Shown here one piece after another: positions 37,287 through 46,881 of a stretch of 64,000 bases of DNA. Both the position numbers and the translations under genes were made by a program. Origin of the DNA: Hyphomicrobiales bacterium (GTDB lineage: Bacteria > Pseudomonadota > Alphaproteobacteria > Rhizobiales > JACESI01); assembly GCA_039989895.1 (NCBI GenBank), contig JBDXGY010000006.1, forward strand, positions 62,001 to 126,000, in the 5' to 3' direction. How positions within the stretch are numbered: position 1 is the first letter of the stretch; each line of letters opens with the position of its first letter. The notes beneath the pieces are model-generated. The model did no database searches, was not told the origin of the DNA, and was given only the letters and a program-made list of their open reading frames with translations.

Positions 37287-38704
37287 AGTACTTTGCCGGG
37301 GTTCATGATGCCATTTGGGTCAAGGGTATTTTTGAGTTGATGCATCAAGGCAAGCGCAACTGGGTCCTTCACCTTAGTAAGCATCTCGCGCTTCATGACA
37401 CCAATGCCGTGTTCCGCCGAGATCGCGCCGCCATAAGAAACCGCAACACCGTGCACAACTTCGCTGAAATCATCCCACAGATTTAAAAATTCATCTGTAT
37501 CCATGCCAACAGGCTGCGTGATATTGAAATGAATATTGCCATCGCCCCAATGGCCGAAAGGCACGGGGCGGCAATCAGGCATAAAGGTTTGAACCGCCTC
37601 CCATGTTTCTCTTATGAAGTCTGGCAGGCATGCAATTGGTACTGAGACATCATGTTTGATCGAGCCGCCTTCAGGTTTCTGGCAGCCGGAAAGTTCATGC
37701 CGCAGATGCCAGAAATATTGCCGCTGTGTTTCTGAGGCAGCTATCGTGCCGTCAAGAATTTCCTCACTCTCCATGCCTGCTTCTAAAAGGCTCATCATGA
37801 GTTCACTGGCATGCTCAATCGATTGACCAGATGAAAGCTCCATAAAGACATACCAAGGCGAGGTTGTTTCCAGCGGATCGCGAACTCCGTCCACATGTTT
37901 GATTAGAAAGTCCATACCAATGCGCGGAATAATTTCAAAAGTTGTGACCATTTGCCCAGCCAGCGATTGAGCGCGCGTATAAAAGCGGGCCACAGCATCA
38001 AGGTCGTCAAAGGCCAAAAGGGCCGCTTGCTTGCCACGGGGCTTTGGAAATAGTTTTAAGACAGCAGCAGTGATGAAGCCTAATGTTCCCTCGGCACCAA
38101 TGAACAGGTTTTTCAAATCATAGCCGGTGTTATTTTTTTTCAATCTGTTAAGTCCGCGATAAATTTCACCATTGGGTAAAACAGCCTCAATGCCTAAAAC
38201 AAGTTCGCGTGCATTACCATAGGCAACAACGCCTGTTCCGCCAGCATTTGAAGATAGGTTGCCGCCAATCTGGCAGGTGCCTTCGGCACCTAGTGATAAG
38301 GGAAAAAACCGATCAACGTCATCGGCAGCACTTTGGACGTTTTGTAAAACAACACCGGCTTCTACGGTCATTGTAAATCCCATGGGATCAATGTCGCGGA
38401 TGGCATTCAATCGTGATAGGTTCACCACATATTGTCGGTCTGCATCAAAGGCGATTTGTGCGCCAACAAGACCTGTGTTGCCGCCTTGAGGCACGAGTGC
38501 CACTTTTTCTTCATTGGCGATTTTGACAATCTGGACAATTTCCTCAACGCTTCGAGGCCGCAAAACAGCAGCGGCTTCACCAATGTATTTATCGCGCCAT
38601 TCGCGCAAGTAGCCTTCCATATCTGTTGCAGATGTCAGAACGCCGTTTGCGTCTAAAACAGAGCTGAAACGATTTAAAGCTGAGGTATGTTTCGTCATCG
38701 TCAT
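37283..38704 (-). CDS. FAD-binding oxidoreductase (D-2-hydroxyglutarate/D-lactate dehydrogenase type)
   Basis: 473 residues of the FAD-linked oxidase (GlcD/DLD2) family. The PP-loop FAD motif VPQGGNTGLVGAQ is near 75, followed by LGAEGTCQIGGNLSSNAGG and, in the C-terminal domain, PFGHWGDGNIHFNI and SAEHGIGVMKRE with its metal-binding His residues. It oxidises a D-2-hydroxy acid; D-2-hydroxyglutarate dehydrogenase is the likeliest. Cytoplasmic. It is divergent from fabI. I recall a gene of this kind beside ubiA/DUF6101 or sua5 in rhizobia, so here the polysaccharide locus may separate former neighbours. Confidence 0.9.
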   Translation of the reverse strand: MTMTKHTSALNRFSSVLDANGVLTSATDMEGYLREWRDKYIGEAAAVLRPRSVEEIVQIVKIANEEKVALVPQGGNTGLVGAQIAFDADRQYVVNLSRLNAIRDIDPMGFTMTVEAGVVLQNVQSAADDVDRFFPLSLGAEGTCQIGGNLSSNAGGTGVVAYGNARELVLGIEAVLPNGEIYRGLNRLKKNNTGYDLKNLFIGAEGTLGFITAAVLKLFPKPRGKQAALLAFDDLDAVARFYTRAQSLAGQMVTTFEIIPRIGMDFLIKHVDGVRDPLETTSPWYVFMELSSGQSIEHASELMMSLLEAGMESEEILDGTIAASETQRQYFWHLRHELSGCQKPEGGSIKHDVSVPIACLPDFIRETWEAVQTFMPDCRPVPFGHWGDGNIHFNITQPVGMDTDEFLNLWDDFSEVVHGVAVSYGGAISAEHGIGVMKREMLTKVKDPVALALMHQLKNTLDPNGIMNPGKVL

Positions 38705-38843
38705 AAAATGTGACCTAATTTGTGCCTTTCAGGGAACATACTCGCTATTTCAGGTGCCTACAAATGCTTTGAGCTGCTTGAAGACTGTCTGGTGCTATGT
38801 CATATGAAACATTGAAGATTTTAAAGAAAATTGAGGCTATCAA

Positions 38844-39689
38844 ATGTCAGCAAATGACGCTGCTAAAGACAAGGTTACCGGCTCAGGTTTAATGACTGGG
38901 AAAAGAGGTTTGGTTCTTGGCGTTGCTAATAATCGATCAATTGCATGGGGAATTGCTAAGGCCTGTGCTGATCAAGGGGCAACCGTTGGCCTTACCTATC
39001 AAGGTGACGCTTTGAAGAAGCGCGTGGAGCCATTAGCCGAAGGGCTTGATGGTGTTGTGTTCGGCCATTGCGATGTCACAGATCCTGCCAGTATCGATGC
39101 TGTTTTTGATGCGGTCGAAAAAGAATGGGGCACGCTTGATTTTGTGGTCCATGCCATTGCTTTTTCTGACAAGGATGAATTAACCGGCCGCTATATTGAT
39201 ACCACTGAGGCCAACTTTGACCGTACGATGAATATCTCTTGTTATTCGTTGACGGCAATAGCCCAGCGCGCTGAAAAACTCATGCCAAACGGCGGCTCGA
39301 TTGTAACGCTTACCTATTATGGCGCGGAAAAAGTCATGCCGCATTATAATGTCATGGGCGTTGCGAAAGCAGCCCTTGAGGCGAGTGTGAAATATCTTGC
39401 AGTGGACATGGGACCAAACAACATTCGTGTGAATGCGATATCCGCCGGACCGATCAAAACGCTTGCAGCATCTGGTATTGGTGATTTCCGCTATATCCTG
39501 AAATGGAATGAATATAATTCACCTATGCGTCGCACGGTGACAATTGATGAAGTGGGCGATGCAGCGCTTTATTTATTGTCAGATTTATCGCGCGGTGTAA
39601 CCGGTGAAATCCACCATGTTGATTCCGGTTATCATACCATCGGCATGAAAGCGGTTGATGCACCTGATATATCGGTTGTTAAAGAATAA
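38844..39689 (+). CDS. fabI: Enoyl-[acyl-carrier-protein] reductase FabI
   Basis: 281-residue NADH-dependent enoyl-ACP reductase of the SDR superfamily, last step of each fatty-acid elongation cycle. Markers are GLVLGVANNRSIAWGIA at the N terminus and the Y-x6-K catalytic pair in HYNVMGVAKAALE, with SAGPIKTLAASGI later. The first ~20 residues before MTGKRG are an extension. A GAGG ribosome-binding site precedes the ATG. It heads fabI-histidine phosphatase-aroC-ribB, a recognised rhizobial order. Confidence 0.95.
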   Translation: MSANDAAKDKVTGSGLMTGKRGLVLGVANNRSIAWGIAKACADQGATVGLTYQGDALKKRVEPLAEGLDGVVFGHCDVTDPASIDAVFDAVEKEWGTLDFVVHAIAFSDKDELTGRYIDTTEANFDRTMNISCYSLTAIAQRAEKLMPNGGSIVTLTYYGAEKVMPHYNVMGVAKAALEASVKYLAVDMGPNNIRVNAISAGPIKTLAASGIGDFRYILKWNEYNSPMRRTVTIDEVGDAALYLLSDLSRGVTGEIHHVDSGYHTIGMKAVDAPDISVVKE

Positions 39690-39751
39690 TTCTATTGCCA
39701 TAGAATCTGTTACAGTGACCGAGCAAACCTTGCTCCCCTAATTGTTCGGTC
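39690..39751. repeat. Nested inverted repeats between fabI and the histidine phosphatase gene
   Basis: Three stems occur in the 70-base gap: TTCTAT/ATAGAA (39690-39705), GAGCAA/TTGCTC (39721-39735), and an outer GACCGA/TCGGTC (39717-39722 and 39746-39751) that shares bases with the second. There is no long T-run, so it is at best a weak terminator or an RNA structure just upstream of a gene with a poor ribosome-binding site. Confidence 0.4.
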
Positions 39752-39759
39752 CTTAATTT

Positions 39760-40338
39760 ATGTCACAGCTTATCTATTTTATTCGTCATGGCCAGACCGA
39801 TTGGAACGCAGAAATGCGCTTCCAAGGACAAAAAGATATTCCCCTCAATGATAAGGGCCGAGGTCAGGCAAAGCGCAACGGCGAGGCGTTGCGTGGTTTG
39901 ATAAGCGCGGATGATTTTGACTTTGTCGCAAGTCCGCTTGGTCGAACACGCGAAACAATGGAAATACTACGTACGGCCATGAGCCTTGAGCCAAGTGCCT
40001 ACTGCATGGATGATCGGTTGCGTGAATTATCCTTTGGCGAATGGGAAGGTCGCACAGTGAGCGATCTTGAAGTGAATGAAGTTGACGATTGGGCGCAACG
40101 TCAAGCTGATAAGTGGAATTTCCAACCACCAAATGGCGAGAGTTATCATATTTTGACTGAGCGGGTGCGTGGTTGGACCTTGGAACTTGATAAACCGACT
40201 GTTGTGGTCGCACATGGTGGGATAAATCGTGCGCTGCGGGCAATTTATACGGATGAAGATATCACTAAACTTGCCGCAGCAGTGATTCCTCAAGATAAAA
40301 TTATGGTAGTTGAGGGAAGTAAGGTAACTTGGGTTTGA
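39760..40338 (+). CDS. Histidine phosphatase family protein
   Basis: 192 residues of the phosphoglycerate-mutase-like superfamily. The phospho-accepting His lies in the N-terminal FIRHGQTDWN, and the second catalytic His in VVAHGGINRAL; SPLGRTRETM and LRELSFGEWEG are also usual. It is often annotated as a phosphoglycerate mutase, but the substrate of this rhizobial clade, which sits between fabI and aroC, is not known to me. No strong ribosome-binding site precedes the ATG. Confidence 0.88.
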   Translation: MSQLIYFIRHGQTDWNAEMRFQGQKDIPLNDKGRGQAKRNGEALRGLISADDFDFVASPLGRTRETMEILRTAMSLEPSAYCMDDRLRELSFGEWEGRTVSDLEVNEVDDWAQRQADKWNFQPPNGESYHILTERVRGWTLELDKPTVVVAHGGINRALRAIYTDEDITKLAAAVIPQDKIMVVEGSKVTWV

Positions 40339-40396
40339 CCAAATCCGCTATCCTGCGTATGACGGTCGCCTGATCTTTTAAAATTTGTGGTTTTTC

Positions 40397-41488
40397 ATGT
40401 CGCATAATAGTTTTGGCCATCTTTTCCGCTTTACCACATGGGGTGAAAGCCACGGACCCGCACTTGGTTGCGTGATCGATGGCTGTCCGCCGCGTATTCC
40501 AATCTCGGAAGCTGAAATTCAATCCTATCTGGATAAGCGCAAACCGGGCCAATCAAAGTTCACGACCCAGCGCCGTGAAGCTGATGAAGTGAAAATTCTC
40601 TCCGGTACGATGGTTGATGATGAGACCGGTGTTTTGATGACAACCGGCACGCCCATCTCGCTGATGATTGAAAACACTGATCAGCGCTCAAAAGATTATT
40701 CTGAAATTAAAGAGCGCTATCGCCCCGGCCATGCTGATTATACCTATGATGCGAAATATGGCATCCGCGATTATCGCGGTGGCGGGCGCTCATCGGCACG
40801 CGAGACGGCAGCACGCGTTGCCGCAGGCGCGGTTGCACGTAAAGTTGTGCCGGGCATGAGTGTGCGCGCAGCCTTGGTACAAATTGGCCCGCATAAAATT
40901 AATTATGACAATTGGGACTGGGACGCGGTTGGTGACAATCCGTTTTTCTGTCCTGACCGCGAGGCGGCAGACCATTGGGCAGATTATCTTGATGGTATTC
41001 GCAAAGCCGGCTCATCAGTTGGTGCGGTAATCGAAGTTGTGGCCGAAGGTGTGCCAGCAGGTCTTGGTGCGCCGGTTTATGGCAAGCTTGATCAGGATAT
41101 CGCTTCCGCCTTCATGTCGATCAATGCCGTGAAAGGCGTTGAAATTGGCAATGGCTTTGAAGCTGCAACGCTCACGGGTGAAGAAAACGCCGATGAAATG
41201 CGCTTATCTCCAGATGGGACACCGCGCTTCTTATCAAATAATGCGGGTGGCGTTTTGGGCGGCATCTCTTCGGGCGAGTCGGTTGTCGCGCGTTTTGCCG
41301 TGAAGCCGACCAGTTCTATTTTAACACCGACAAAAAGCATCACGCGTTCGGGTGATGAGGTGGAGGTGATGACCAAAGGGCGTCATGATCCTTGTGTTGG
41401 TATTCGTGCGGTTCCCATTGGTGATGCGATGATGGCCTGTGTTCTGGCAGACCATTACCTGCGCCATCGCGGTCAAAATGGCGGCTAA
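40397..41488 (+). CDS. aroC: Chorismate synthase AroC
   Basis: 363 residues; converts EPSP to chorismate with reduced FMN, last step of the shikimate pathway. Signature segments are [26 protein letters not shown] at the N terminus, [30 protein letters not shown] and, near the C terminus, [18 protein letters not shown]. The frame is open from 40385 (GTG), but the ATG at 40397 gives the conserved MSHNSFG start. The ribB gene follows closely. Confidence 0.97.
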   Translation: MSHNSFGHLFRFTTWGESHGPALGCVIDGCPPRIPISEAEIQSYLDKRKPGQSKFTTQRREADEVKILSGTMVDDETGVLMTTGTPISLMIENTDQRSKDYSEIKERYRPGHADYTYDAKYGIRDYRGGGRSSARETAARVAAGAVARKVVPGMSVRAALVQIGPHKINYDNWDWDAVGDNPFFCPDREAADHWADYLDGIRKAGSSVGAVIEVVAEGVPAGLGAPVYGKLDQDIASAFMSINAVKGVEIGNGFEAATLTGEENADEMRLSPDGTPRFLSNNAGGVLGGISSGESVVARFAVKPTSSILTPTKSITRSGDEVEVMTKGRHDPCVGIRAVPIGDAMMACVLADHYLRHRGQNGG

Positions 41489-41512
41489 TTGAATAATGAA
41501 AAGAGCAAGAAG

Positions 41513-42631
41513 ATGAGTGATGATTTCACTTCAGTCGTAGAAGCTATTCGCGCCTTTGAAGCGGGTGAGATGGTTGTTGTCATGGATGATGACGATCGTG
41601 AAAATGAAGGCGATTTGATTATGGCGGCGGTTCACGCAACGCCAGAGAAAATGGCCTTTATGATTCGTCACACAAGCGGCATCGTTTGTGCGCCAATGAC
41701 AGGCGAGGAAGCGAAACGTCTTAATCTAAATGCAATGGTGTCAGATAATGATAGCCCGCATACGACCGCTTTTACGGTATCGGTCGATTATCGCCATGAC
41801 ACAACAACCGGCATTTCTGCGGCTGAGCGCTGCTCCACTGTGCGGGCACTTGCCAATCCAAATGCAGGGGCCGTTGATTTTGTTCGTCCAGGCCATATTT
41901 TCCCGCTGGTTGCACGTGATGGTGGTGTTTTGATCCGCTCTGGTCACACAGAAGCGGCTGTTGATTTATGCCGTTTGGCTGATCTGCATCCCGTTGGTGT
42001 CATCTCTGAGCTTGTTAACGATGATGGCACGGTGCAGCGCGGACCGGATGTGAAAAAATTTGCAAGTGAACACGGTTTAAAAGTTGTGTCCGTTGCGGAT
42101 ATCATCTCCTATCGTCAGCGCCGTGAAACACTTGTTGAGCGCGTTGGTGAAGAAGCAGTGACGACCAAAGTAGGCGACGCCATGGCGGTTTCATTCCGCA
42201 CCCCCTTTGATCCGATGCAACATCTAGCGATCGTTTTTGGCGATATTCGCGATGGAAAGAGTGTGCCGGTGCGCTTACATCGCGGGTATGTTCTGGGCGA
42301 TGTTTTTGGCGCCAATAATTTGCTTGATCAGGCACTCGATAAGGTTTCCAGTTATGGGCGAGGTGTTGTCATTTATTTGCGCGAAGGCACGGTTGGTGTT
42401 GCCCCAAAATCCGAACGCCAATATCGCGGCGCGACTATGTCTATGAATGATGAAGAAGAGCATGGCTCATCTGAATCTCGCAAAAACGAATGGCGTGAAA
42501 TTGGTTTGGGCGCACAAATCTTGCGAGATCTTGGTGTAACATCGATTAAGCTCTTGTCACCGATAGAGCGCCATTATGTTGGCCTTGACGGCTTTGGTAT
42601 AGAGATTGAAAGCACCGAACCTATTAGTTAG
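41513..42631 (+). CDS. ribB: 3,4-dihydroxy-2-butanone-4-phosphate synthase with degenerate GTP cyclohydrolase II domain
   Basis: 372 residues. The N-terminal ~210 residues are RibB, making DHBP from ribulose 5-phosphate for riboflavin synthesis; the acidic metal-binding DDDRENEGDL and the HTEAAVDLCRLA helix are intact. The C-terminal domain aligns with GTP cyclohydrolase II (RibA), but at the zinc site, where RibA has GDxxxxxRCDCG, this protein reads GDVFGANNLLDQ, so all three Cys are gone and the domain is almost certainly inactive. ATG at 41513 has an AAGAAG site; an in-frame TTG at 41489 exists. The stop overlaps the convergent methyltransferase stop by 4 bases. Confidence 0.93.
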   Translation: MSDDFTSVVEAIRAFEAGEMVVVMDDDDRENEGDLIMAAVHATPEKMAFMIRHTSGIVCAPMTGEEAKRLNLNAMVSDNDSPHTTAFTVSVDYRHDTTTGISAAERCSTVRALANPNAGAVDFVRPGHIFPLVARDGGVLIRSGHTEAAVDLCRLADLHPVGVISELVNDDGTVQRGPDVKKFASEHGLKVVSVADIISYRQRRETLVERVGEEAVTTKVGDAMAVSFRTPFDPMQHLAIVFGDIRDGKSVPVRLHRGYVLGDVFGANNLLDQALDKVSSYGRGVVIYLREGTVGVAPKSERQYRGATMSMNDEEEHGSSESRKNEWREIGLGAQILRDLGVTSIKLLSPIERHYVGLDGFGIEIESTEPIS

Positions 42632-43719
42632 CCGTCCCTGACCTTAACTTTTGCAGGTTTTCTAAACACCATCACTTTAGAGAAGAAATGCGGAGCAGAT
42701 TTTTCGCAAGTTAATCCAGCTTCTTCAAAGATGCTCGACAAGTCCTCTTCCAGATATCCTTGGAAATAAGGCTCATGAAAGAGTTCGGGAAAAGATTCCA
42801 AAAGGCCATTATAGGCAGGGGTGTCATCTGTTTGGAGTGAATCAACGAAGATGAATGTACCGCCAGGCTTCAAGACACGGGCGATTTCTTTGGCAACGAT
42901 GCGCCGCACTTTGGGTGGTAATTCGTGAAACAGATAGATGCACGATGCAATATCAATACTATCTGATTGAAACGGCATCTCTTCTGCGTTTGCCTGTTTG
43001 AAGGAAACTCGTGACCGATGCCCATAACGCGCTTCGGCTTCTTCCAGATAGTCTTTTGATAAATCAATGCCCGTGATGGGAAGGCGCGGCAAGGCGCGGG
43101 TGAGGTCACGCAAGAATGCGCCGGTGCCTGTTGCTATATCCACCATCGTCAAGGCGCGTTGATCTTTGCCTAAGCTTGCGCGAACAACCTCAGCCAGCCC
43201 CATGCGCCGCATCGCGCCGGTCGCACCATGAAACAGCACATCGACTTGCGTATCATAAAGCTCCGCTGATTCCCGCGACATCCAGCCATCTGTCTGGAAA
43301 TGAAAGTTTTGCAGGAAATAGCGTGGTAGATCACTTTCATCGCGATGATTTTCATAAACTTCCTGATGGCGATTTTCACGGCGGCGCATTTGCACCTTCG
43401 GTGCATCAGCAAAGAACCGACGTGCTCGCGCCAAGATGTCTGGCAAATGACCTTCTTCATCCTCAGGCATTGGATAAAGGCCCGCTTCAACATGCGCCAT
43501 ATCTTTTGCCATCAGTTTGGCAACACCGGCTAAAAGTGTTTGCAGGCTGGGTGTTGGTGTTTTGGGTGGCGTGAATTGGCGCTTTGGCGGCGGCAAGTCT
43601 TTTTCCATCCGCCCGACCATGCGTCGCATGGCGATACCTTGCGATGTATACCACGCCACCCGCGCGCCTTGGGTCAGGCCATAGCTCAGGCGTGTCGCTG
43701 CTCGCTCGATAGGATTCAT
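42628..43719 (-). CDS. Class I SAM-dependent methyltransferase
   Basis: 363 residues. The SAM-binding domain is in the C-terminal half: motif I VDIATGTGAFLRDL, motif II acidic ITGIDLSKDYL, motif III FKQANAEEMPF, and the post-I CIYLFHELP and VLKPGGTFIFVDS. The N-terminal 150 residues have no clear relative. ATG at 43719 follows the upstream gene by 5 bases with an AAGG-type site; the longer frame to 43758 would overlap that gene. Substrate not evident; it ends the leftward run of tlyA and rlmD-type methyltransferases. Confidence 0.82.
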   Translation of the reverse strand: MNPIERAATRLSYGLTQGARVAWYTSQGIAMRRMVGRMEKDLPPPKRQFTPPKTPTPSLQTLLAGVAKLMAKDMAHVEAGLYPMPEDEEGHLPDILARARRFFADAPKVQMRRRENRHQEVYENHRDESDLPRYFLQNFHFQTDGWMSRESAELYDTQVDVLFHGATGAMRRMGLAEVVRASLGKDQRALTMVDIATGTGAFLRDLTRALPRLPITGIDLSKDYLEEAEARYGHRSRVSFKQANAEEMPFQSDSIDIASCIYLFHELPPKVRRIVAKEIARVLKPGGTFIFVDSLQTDDTPAYNGLLESFPELFHEPYFQGYLEEDLSSIFEEAGLTCEKSAPHFFSKVMVFRKPAKVKVRDG

Positions 43720-43723
43720 AAGG

Positions 43724-45010
43724 TCACCCTTGTTTATGAAACACTCCAACAAGCTCAATATGGTGCGAAAACAGGAATTGGTCCACCGGTGTCACACGAG
43801 ATAATTCAAATCCTGCTTTTTGAAGCGTTTCCACATCGCGGGCAAAAGAGGCGGGCGAGCATGATACATAGACCACGAGGTCGTGGTCTGATTTGCAGAT
43901 TTCGTCGATTTGCGCGGCGGCTCCTGCACGCGGTGGGTCAAGCACGATCGCATCAAATTTGTTGAGTTCTTTTGCCATGAGTGGACGACGAAAAAGATCG
44001 CGTTTTTCTGTTGTGACCGGTTTTAGGTTTGCGGTGCTGCGTGCGGATTTCTCTAACGCGCTAATCGCGGCTGCATCTCCTTCTACCCCATGAACACGGG
44101 CATGGGCAGCAAGCCGCAATGTGAAGGTGCCGCTACCAGCAAAAAGATCGAGAATATTTTTCTTCGCTCCCACAGCGTTCAGAACAAGCTTTGCCAGAAT
44201 GTTTTCGGATTGTTGAGCAGCTTGTGTGAAGCCTCCCGGCGGTGGTGTTACTTTAGCGCTGTCAAAGCTGAGGATGGGGGAGGTGGTTTCAATCAATACA
44301 TCTTTACCAAGGCTTAGTCGGGCAAAGCCTGCCTTGATTGTGTGGTCCATCAAGGCGCGTTCAATTTTAAAGTCTGGCCAGTCACCATGATCATCGAGCC
44401 TAACATCAAGCCCTGTTTCTGTGGCCAGTACATGCACCTTTATGACACCACGTTTGGGCGCGATGATCTTCGCAAGCGTGCGCAAATGTTTGATGGCTTG
44501 CTCAATCGCGGGCACCAAAATGAGGCAGTTATCTATCGGTATAATTTGATGGCTTTTTGTGCCATGAAATCCGAATTTTAAATCGCCGCCTCGCCGCTCC
44601 GCCGCAAAGGTTGCACGCCGCCTAGACCCTTTTTCAATTGTAACCATAGGTCTCAGTTCAGCGTCTAAATTATGCGCGTGAAGCACCTTGGATAGCTGTT
44701 CAAATTTCCACGCCTCATAGCTCTCTCGGCTCATGTGTTGCAGCGAACAACCACCGCAAGAACCAAAAGACGGGCAGGGTGGGGATATTCGATTTTCAGC
44801 TCTCTCCAAGATCTGAACGATAGACCCGCGATCGCCAACAACATCGGCCTCTATTGTTTCGCCGGGCAGGGTTGCAGGCACATAAATTTTTCCGGTTTCC
44901 GTCTCCGCCACGCCATCACCTTGATGGGCAAGGTGCGTGATCTTGAGCCTTTGTCGCACGGCTTTAGCCGAGACATTTTTGCGACGCGTGGTGCGCCTTC
45001 TAGTGGCCAT
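43724..45010 (-). CDS. TRAM-domain RNA (uracil-5-)-methyltransferase, RlmD-like
   Basis: 428 residues. An N-terminal TRAM domain is followed by the iron-sulphur Cys cluster C79-x5-C85-x2-C88 (CPSFGSCGGC), with the fourth Cys in IPIDNCLIL, then a SAM-binding methyltransferase domain (LDLFAGSGTFTLRLA) and the catalytic region VLDPPRAGAAAQI and YVSCSPASFARD, with the nucleophilic Cys. This is the RumA/RlmD family, which forms 5-methyluridine in 23S rRNA; RlmD (U1939) is the likeliest activity. ATG at 45010 is chosen for MATRRRTTRR; it overlaps the end of tlyA by 11 bases. Confidence 0.88.
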   Translation of the reverse strand: MATRRRTTRRKNVSAKAVRQRLKITHLAHQGDGVAETETGKIYVPATLPGETIEADVVGDRGSIVQILERAENRISPPCPSFGSCGGCSLQHMSRESYEAWKFEQLSKVLHAHNLDAELRPMVTIEKGSRRRATFAAERRGGDLKFGFHGTKSHQIIPIDNCLILVPAIEQAIKHLRTLAKIIAPKRGVIKVHVLATETGLDVRLDDHGDWPDFKIERALMDHTIKAGFARLSLGKDVLIETTSPILSFDSAKVTPPPGGFTQAAQQSENILAKLVLNAVGAKKNILDLFAGSGTFTLRLAAHARVHGVEGDAAAISALEKSARSTANLKPVTTEKRDLFRRPLMAKELNKFDAIVLDPPRAGAAAQIDEICKSDHDLVVYVSCSPASFARDVETLQKAGFELSRVTPVDQFLFSHHIELVGVFHKQG

Positions 45011-45764
45011 TGAATGTTGCTCCAAGCAGATATTCTTGATTGCCATCACCGCCGGTTATCGGGCATTCAATCAAACCCTCAACGCACCAGCCGGGCATCT
45101 CATTGATCCATGCGGCAATGTTGTCAGCGGCGCGTTTGCCGTCTTGTTTATCGCGCACAATTCCGCCACGCCCGACAAGCTCGCGGCCTACTTCAAATTG
45201 CGGCTTCACCAAAAGAGCCGCCCACGCGCCGGGTTCCACCATGCTCATTGCAGGCGGTAGAGCAAGCTTCAAAGAGATAAAACTCACGTCGCTAACGATA
45301 GCATTCAAGGGCGTATCGATGTCATCTTTGCTAAGAGTACGAGCGTTTAAGCCTTGCATATTAGTGACACGGACATCTTGTTGAATCGATGTATGAAGTT
45401 GATCGTGCCCCACATCAACGGCGAAAACATGCGCGGCGTCGCGTTGAATCAAAACTTGAGTAAAACCCCCGGTTGAAGCGCCAATATCTATTATTTTCAA
45501 TCCCTTAGGAGAGAATTCAAAAGTATCAAGTGCGGCAATTAGTTTTAAAGCAGAACGTGAAACATAGCCGTTTGCTGGATCATCCATTGTGATAACAGCT
45601 TCTGGTGAGACTTTTTGAGCGGGCTTGCCAGCTTGAATATTATCAACGAAGACAACACCGCGCGAGACTGCATCAGTCGCGCGCGAGCGGCTTGGTGCCA
45701 GCCCGCGTTCCACCATCGCCTGATCTAGACGGATGTATGGCTTAAAGTCTCCATCAACAGTCAA
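45000..45764 (-). CDS. tlyA: TlyA family rRNA 2'-O-methyltransferase/hemolysin-like
   Basis: About 254 residues. An S4 RNA-binding domain (YIRLDQAMVERGLAPSRSRATDAV) is followed by an FtsJ-like methyltransferase domain with IDIGASTGGFTQVLIQ and AVDVGHDQLH. The family methylates the 2'-hydroxyl of cytidine in rRNA; hemolysin is a historical name. The start is not certain. TTG at 45764 with AAGAGAGAG upstream is preferred; in-frame TTG at 45797 and ATG at 45860 also exist, the latter overlapping queE by 67 bases. It sits in a run of RNA-modification genes. Confidence 0.85.
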   Translation of the reverse strand: MTVDGDFKPYIRLDQAMVERGLAPSRSRATDAVSRGVVFVDNIQAGKPAQKVSPEAVITMDDPANGYVSRSALKLIAALDTFEFSPKGLKIIDIGASTGGFTQVLIQRDAAHVFAVDVGHDQLHTSIQQDVRVTNMQGLNARTLSKDDIDTPLNAIVSDVSFISLKLALPPAMSMVEPGAWAALLVKPQFEVGRELVGRGGIVRDKQDGKRAADNIAAWINEMPGWCVEGLIECPITGGDGNQEYLLGATFNGH

Positions 45765-45793
45765 ACTGTTCTCTCTCTTTTTTATTATGACAC

Positions 45794-46516
45794 TCAAACA
45801 CCGCGTTTGTTGCCCCAGATTAAAACATGCAACTGCGGCAATATATGCACATTGAACCATTGGTCCGATAGGGCTTTATCAACCAGCCAACGCGTTCGTT
45901 CATTAATTGCGTCTATATCAATATCATCATCGTCTTCTGGATGCGGCGGGGTGTGATTGCCTGTTTGAAGATAGAGCGGCAGTGCAGGATAACGGTCTGC
46001 CGTATCGCGTGCCCACTCATAATCTCGATCATTAAAGATGACAATTTTCATCACCACTTTTGTCGCACGCCCAGCACGGGCGATGCATTCGTCAAACATG
46101 TCCCATTTTACTTGCTCACCGGATGACGGTGGTTTTGGGCTGAGCACAAGCATGTTGAGATCACCAAACCAGTCTTGAGAAATGGAGCCTTGAGTCTCCA
46201 GCGCAAATTGATAACCGGCCTTTTGCCCGAGCTTTATCAAATCGCCAAGAGGCTGAATAGCAGGGTTGCCACCTGACAGCGTTACGGTCAACGGATTGCC
46301 GCTTGAAAGAGTTTTTATTTTTTCAAAAATAACCTCAGCGCTTAAGGCTTCCCAATCATGCCTATAGGTGGGGTCAACTGCATGCAAACTATCGCACCAT
46401 GTGCAGCGATAATCGCAGCCGCCTGTGCGCACAAAAACGGTCGGTTCACCAATCAGCGCACCTTCGCCTTGGATGGTCGGACCAAAGATTTCTGAGATGC
46501 GAATGTCCTTGGTCAT
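45794..46516 (-). CDS. queE: 7-carboxy-7-deazaguanine synthase QueE
   Basis: 240-residue radical-SAM enzyme that contracts 6-carboxytetrahydropterin to 7-carboxy-7-deazaguanine in queuosine synthesis. The 4Fe-4S motif is C34-x3-C38-x2-C41 ([14 protein letters not shown]); FGPTIQGEG near the N terminus and [10 protein letters not shown] are also family signatures. ATG at 46516 overlaps the queD stop (ATGA); the longer frame to 46546 is less likely. Translationally coupled to queD. Confidence 0.95.
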   Translation of the reverse strand: MTKDIRISEIFGPTIQGEGALIGEPTVFVRTGGCDYRCTWCDSLHAVDPTYRHDWEALSAEVIFEKIKTLSSGNPLTVTLSGGNPAIQPLGDLIKLGQKAGYQFALETQGSISQDWFGDLNMLVLSPKPPSSGEQVKWDMFDECIARAGRATKVVMKIVIFNDRDYEWARDTADRYPALPLYLQTGNHTPPHPEDDDDIDIDAINERTRWLVDKALSDQWFNVHILPQLHVLIWGNKRGV

Positions 46517-46881
46517 GATCTTTTCGAAGGGCGATATTCGGCCCATGTTTTTGGTGTCTCACTCACCATGACAGCGCATACCTGAGGCCAGCGTTTGTAG
46601 CACCAGTCATAGAATGCCTTCGATAAAAATTCAGCCGTTATCATGTCATGGCCAAAGACATCATTGAGGTGGCGGTGGTCAAATTCTTCATCAATATATT
46701 TTTTGAGTGGGGCAAGGTCACGATAGTCGACGATAAACCCACGCGCGTCCAGCTCCTCGGATTCAAGCTCTACCTTGACGATATAATTATGACCGTGAAG
46801 GCGCGAGCAGTGATTGTCGTCTGGCAATTGGCATAATTGATGGGAGGCGGAGAAATGAAATTCTTTGGTAATTCGATACAT
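46513..46881 (-). CDS. queD: 6-carboxytetrahydropterin synthase QueD
   Basis: 122-residue PTPS-family enzyme converting 7,8-dihydroneopterin triphosphate to 6-carboxytetrahydropterin. Zinc-binding His and catalytic residues are in [17 protein letters not shown] and DHRHLND; the usual Cys sits in [15 protein letters not shown]. Its ATG shares a base with the queC stop region, and its stop overlaps queE. It is the second gene of the que operon. Confidence 0.95.
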   Translation of the reverse strand: MYRITKEFHFSASHQLCQLPDDNHCSRLHGHNYIVKVELESEELDARGFIVDYRDLAPLKKYIDEEFDHRHLNDVFGHDMITAEFLSKAFYDWCYKRWPQVCAVMVSETPKTWAEYRPSKRS

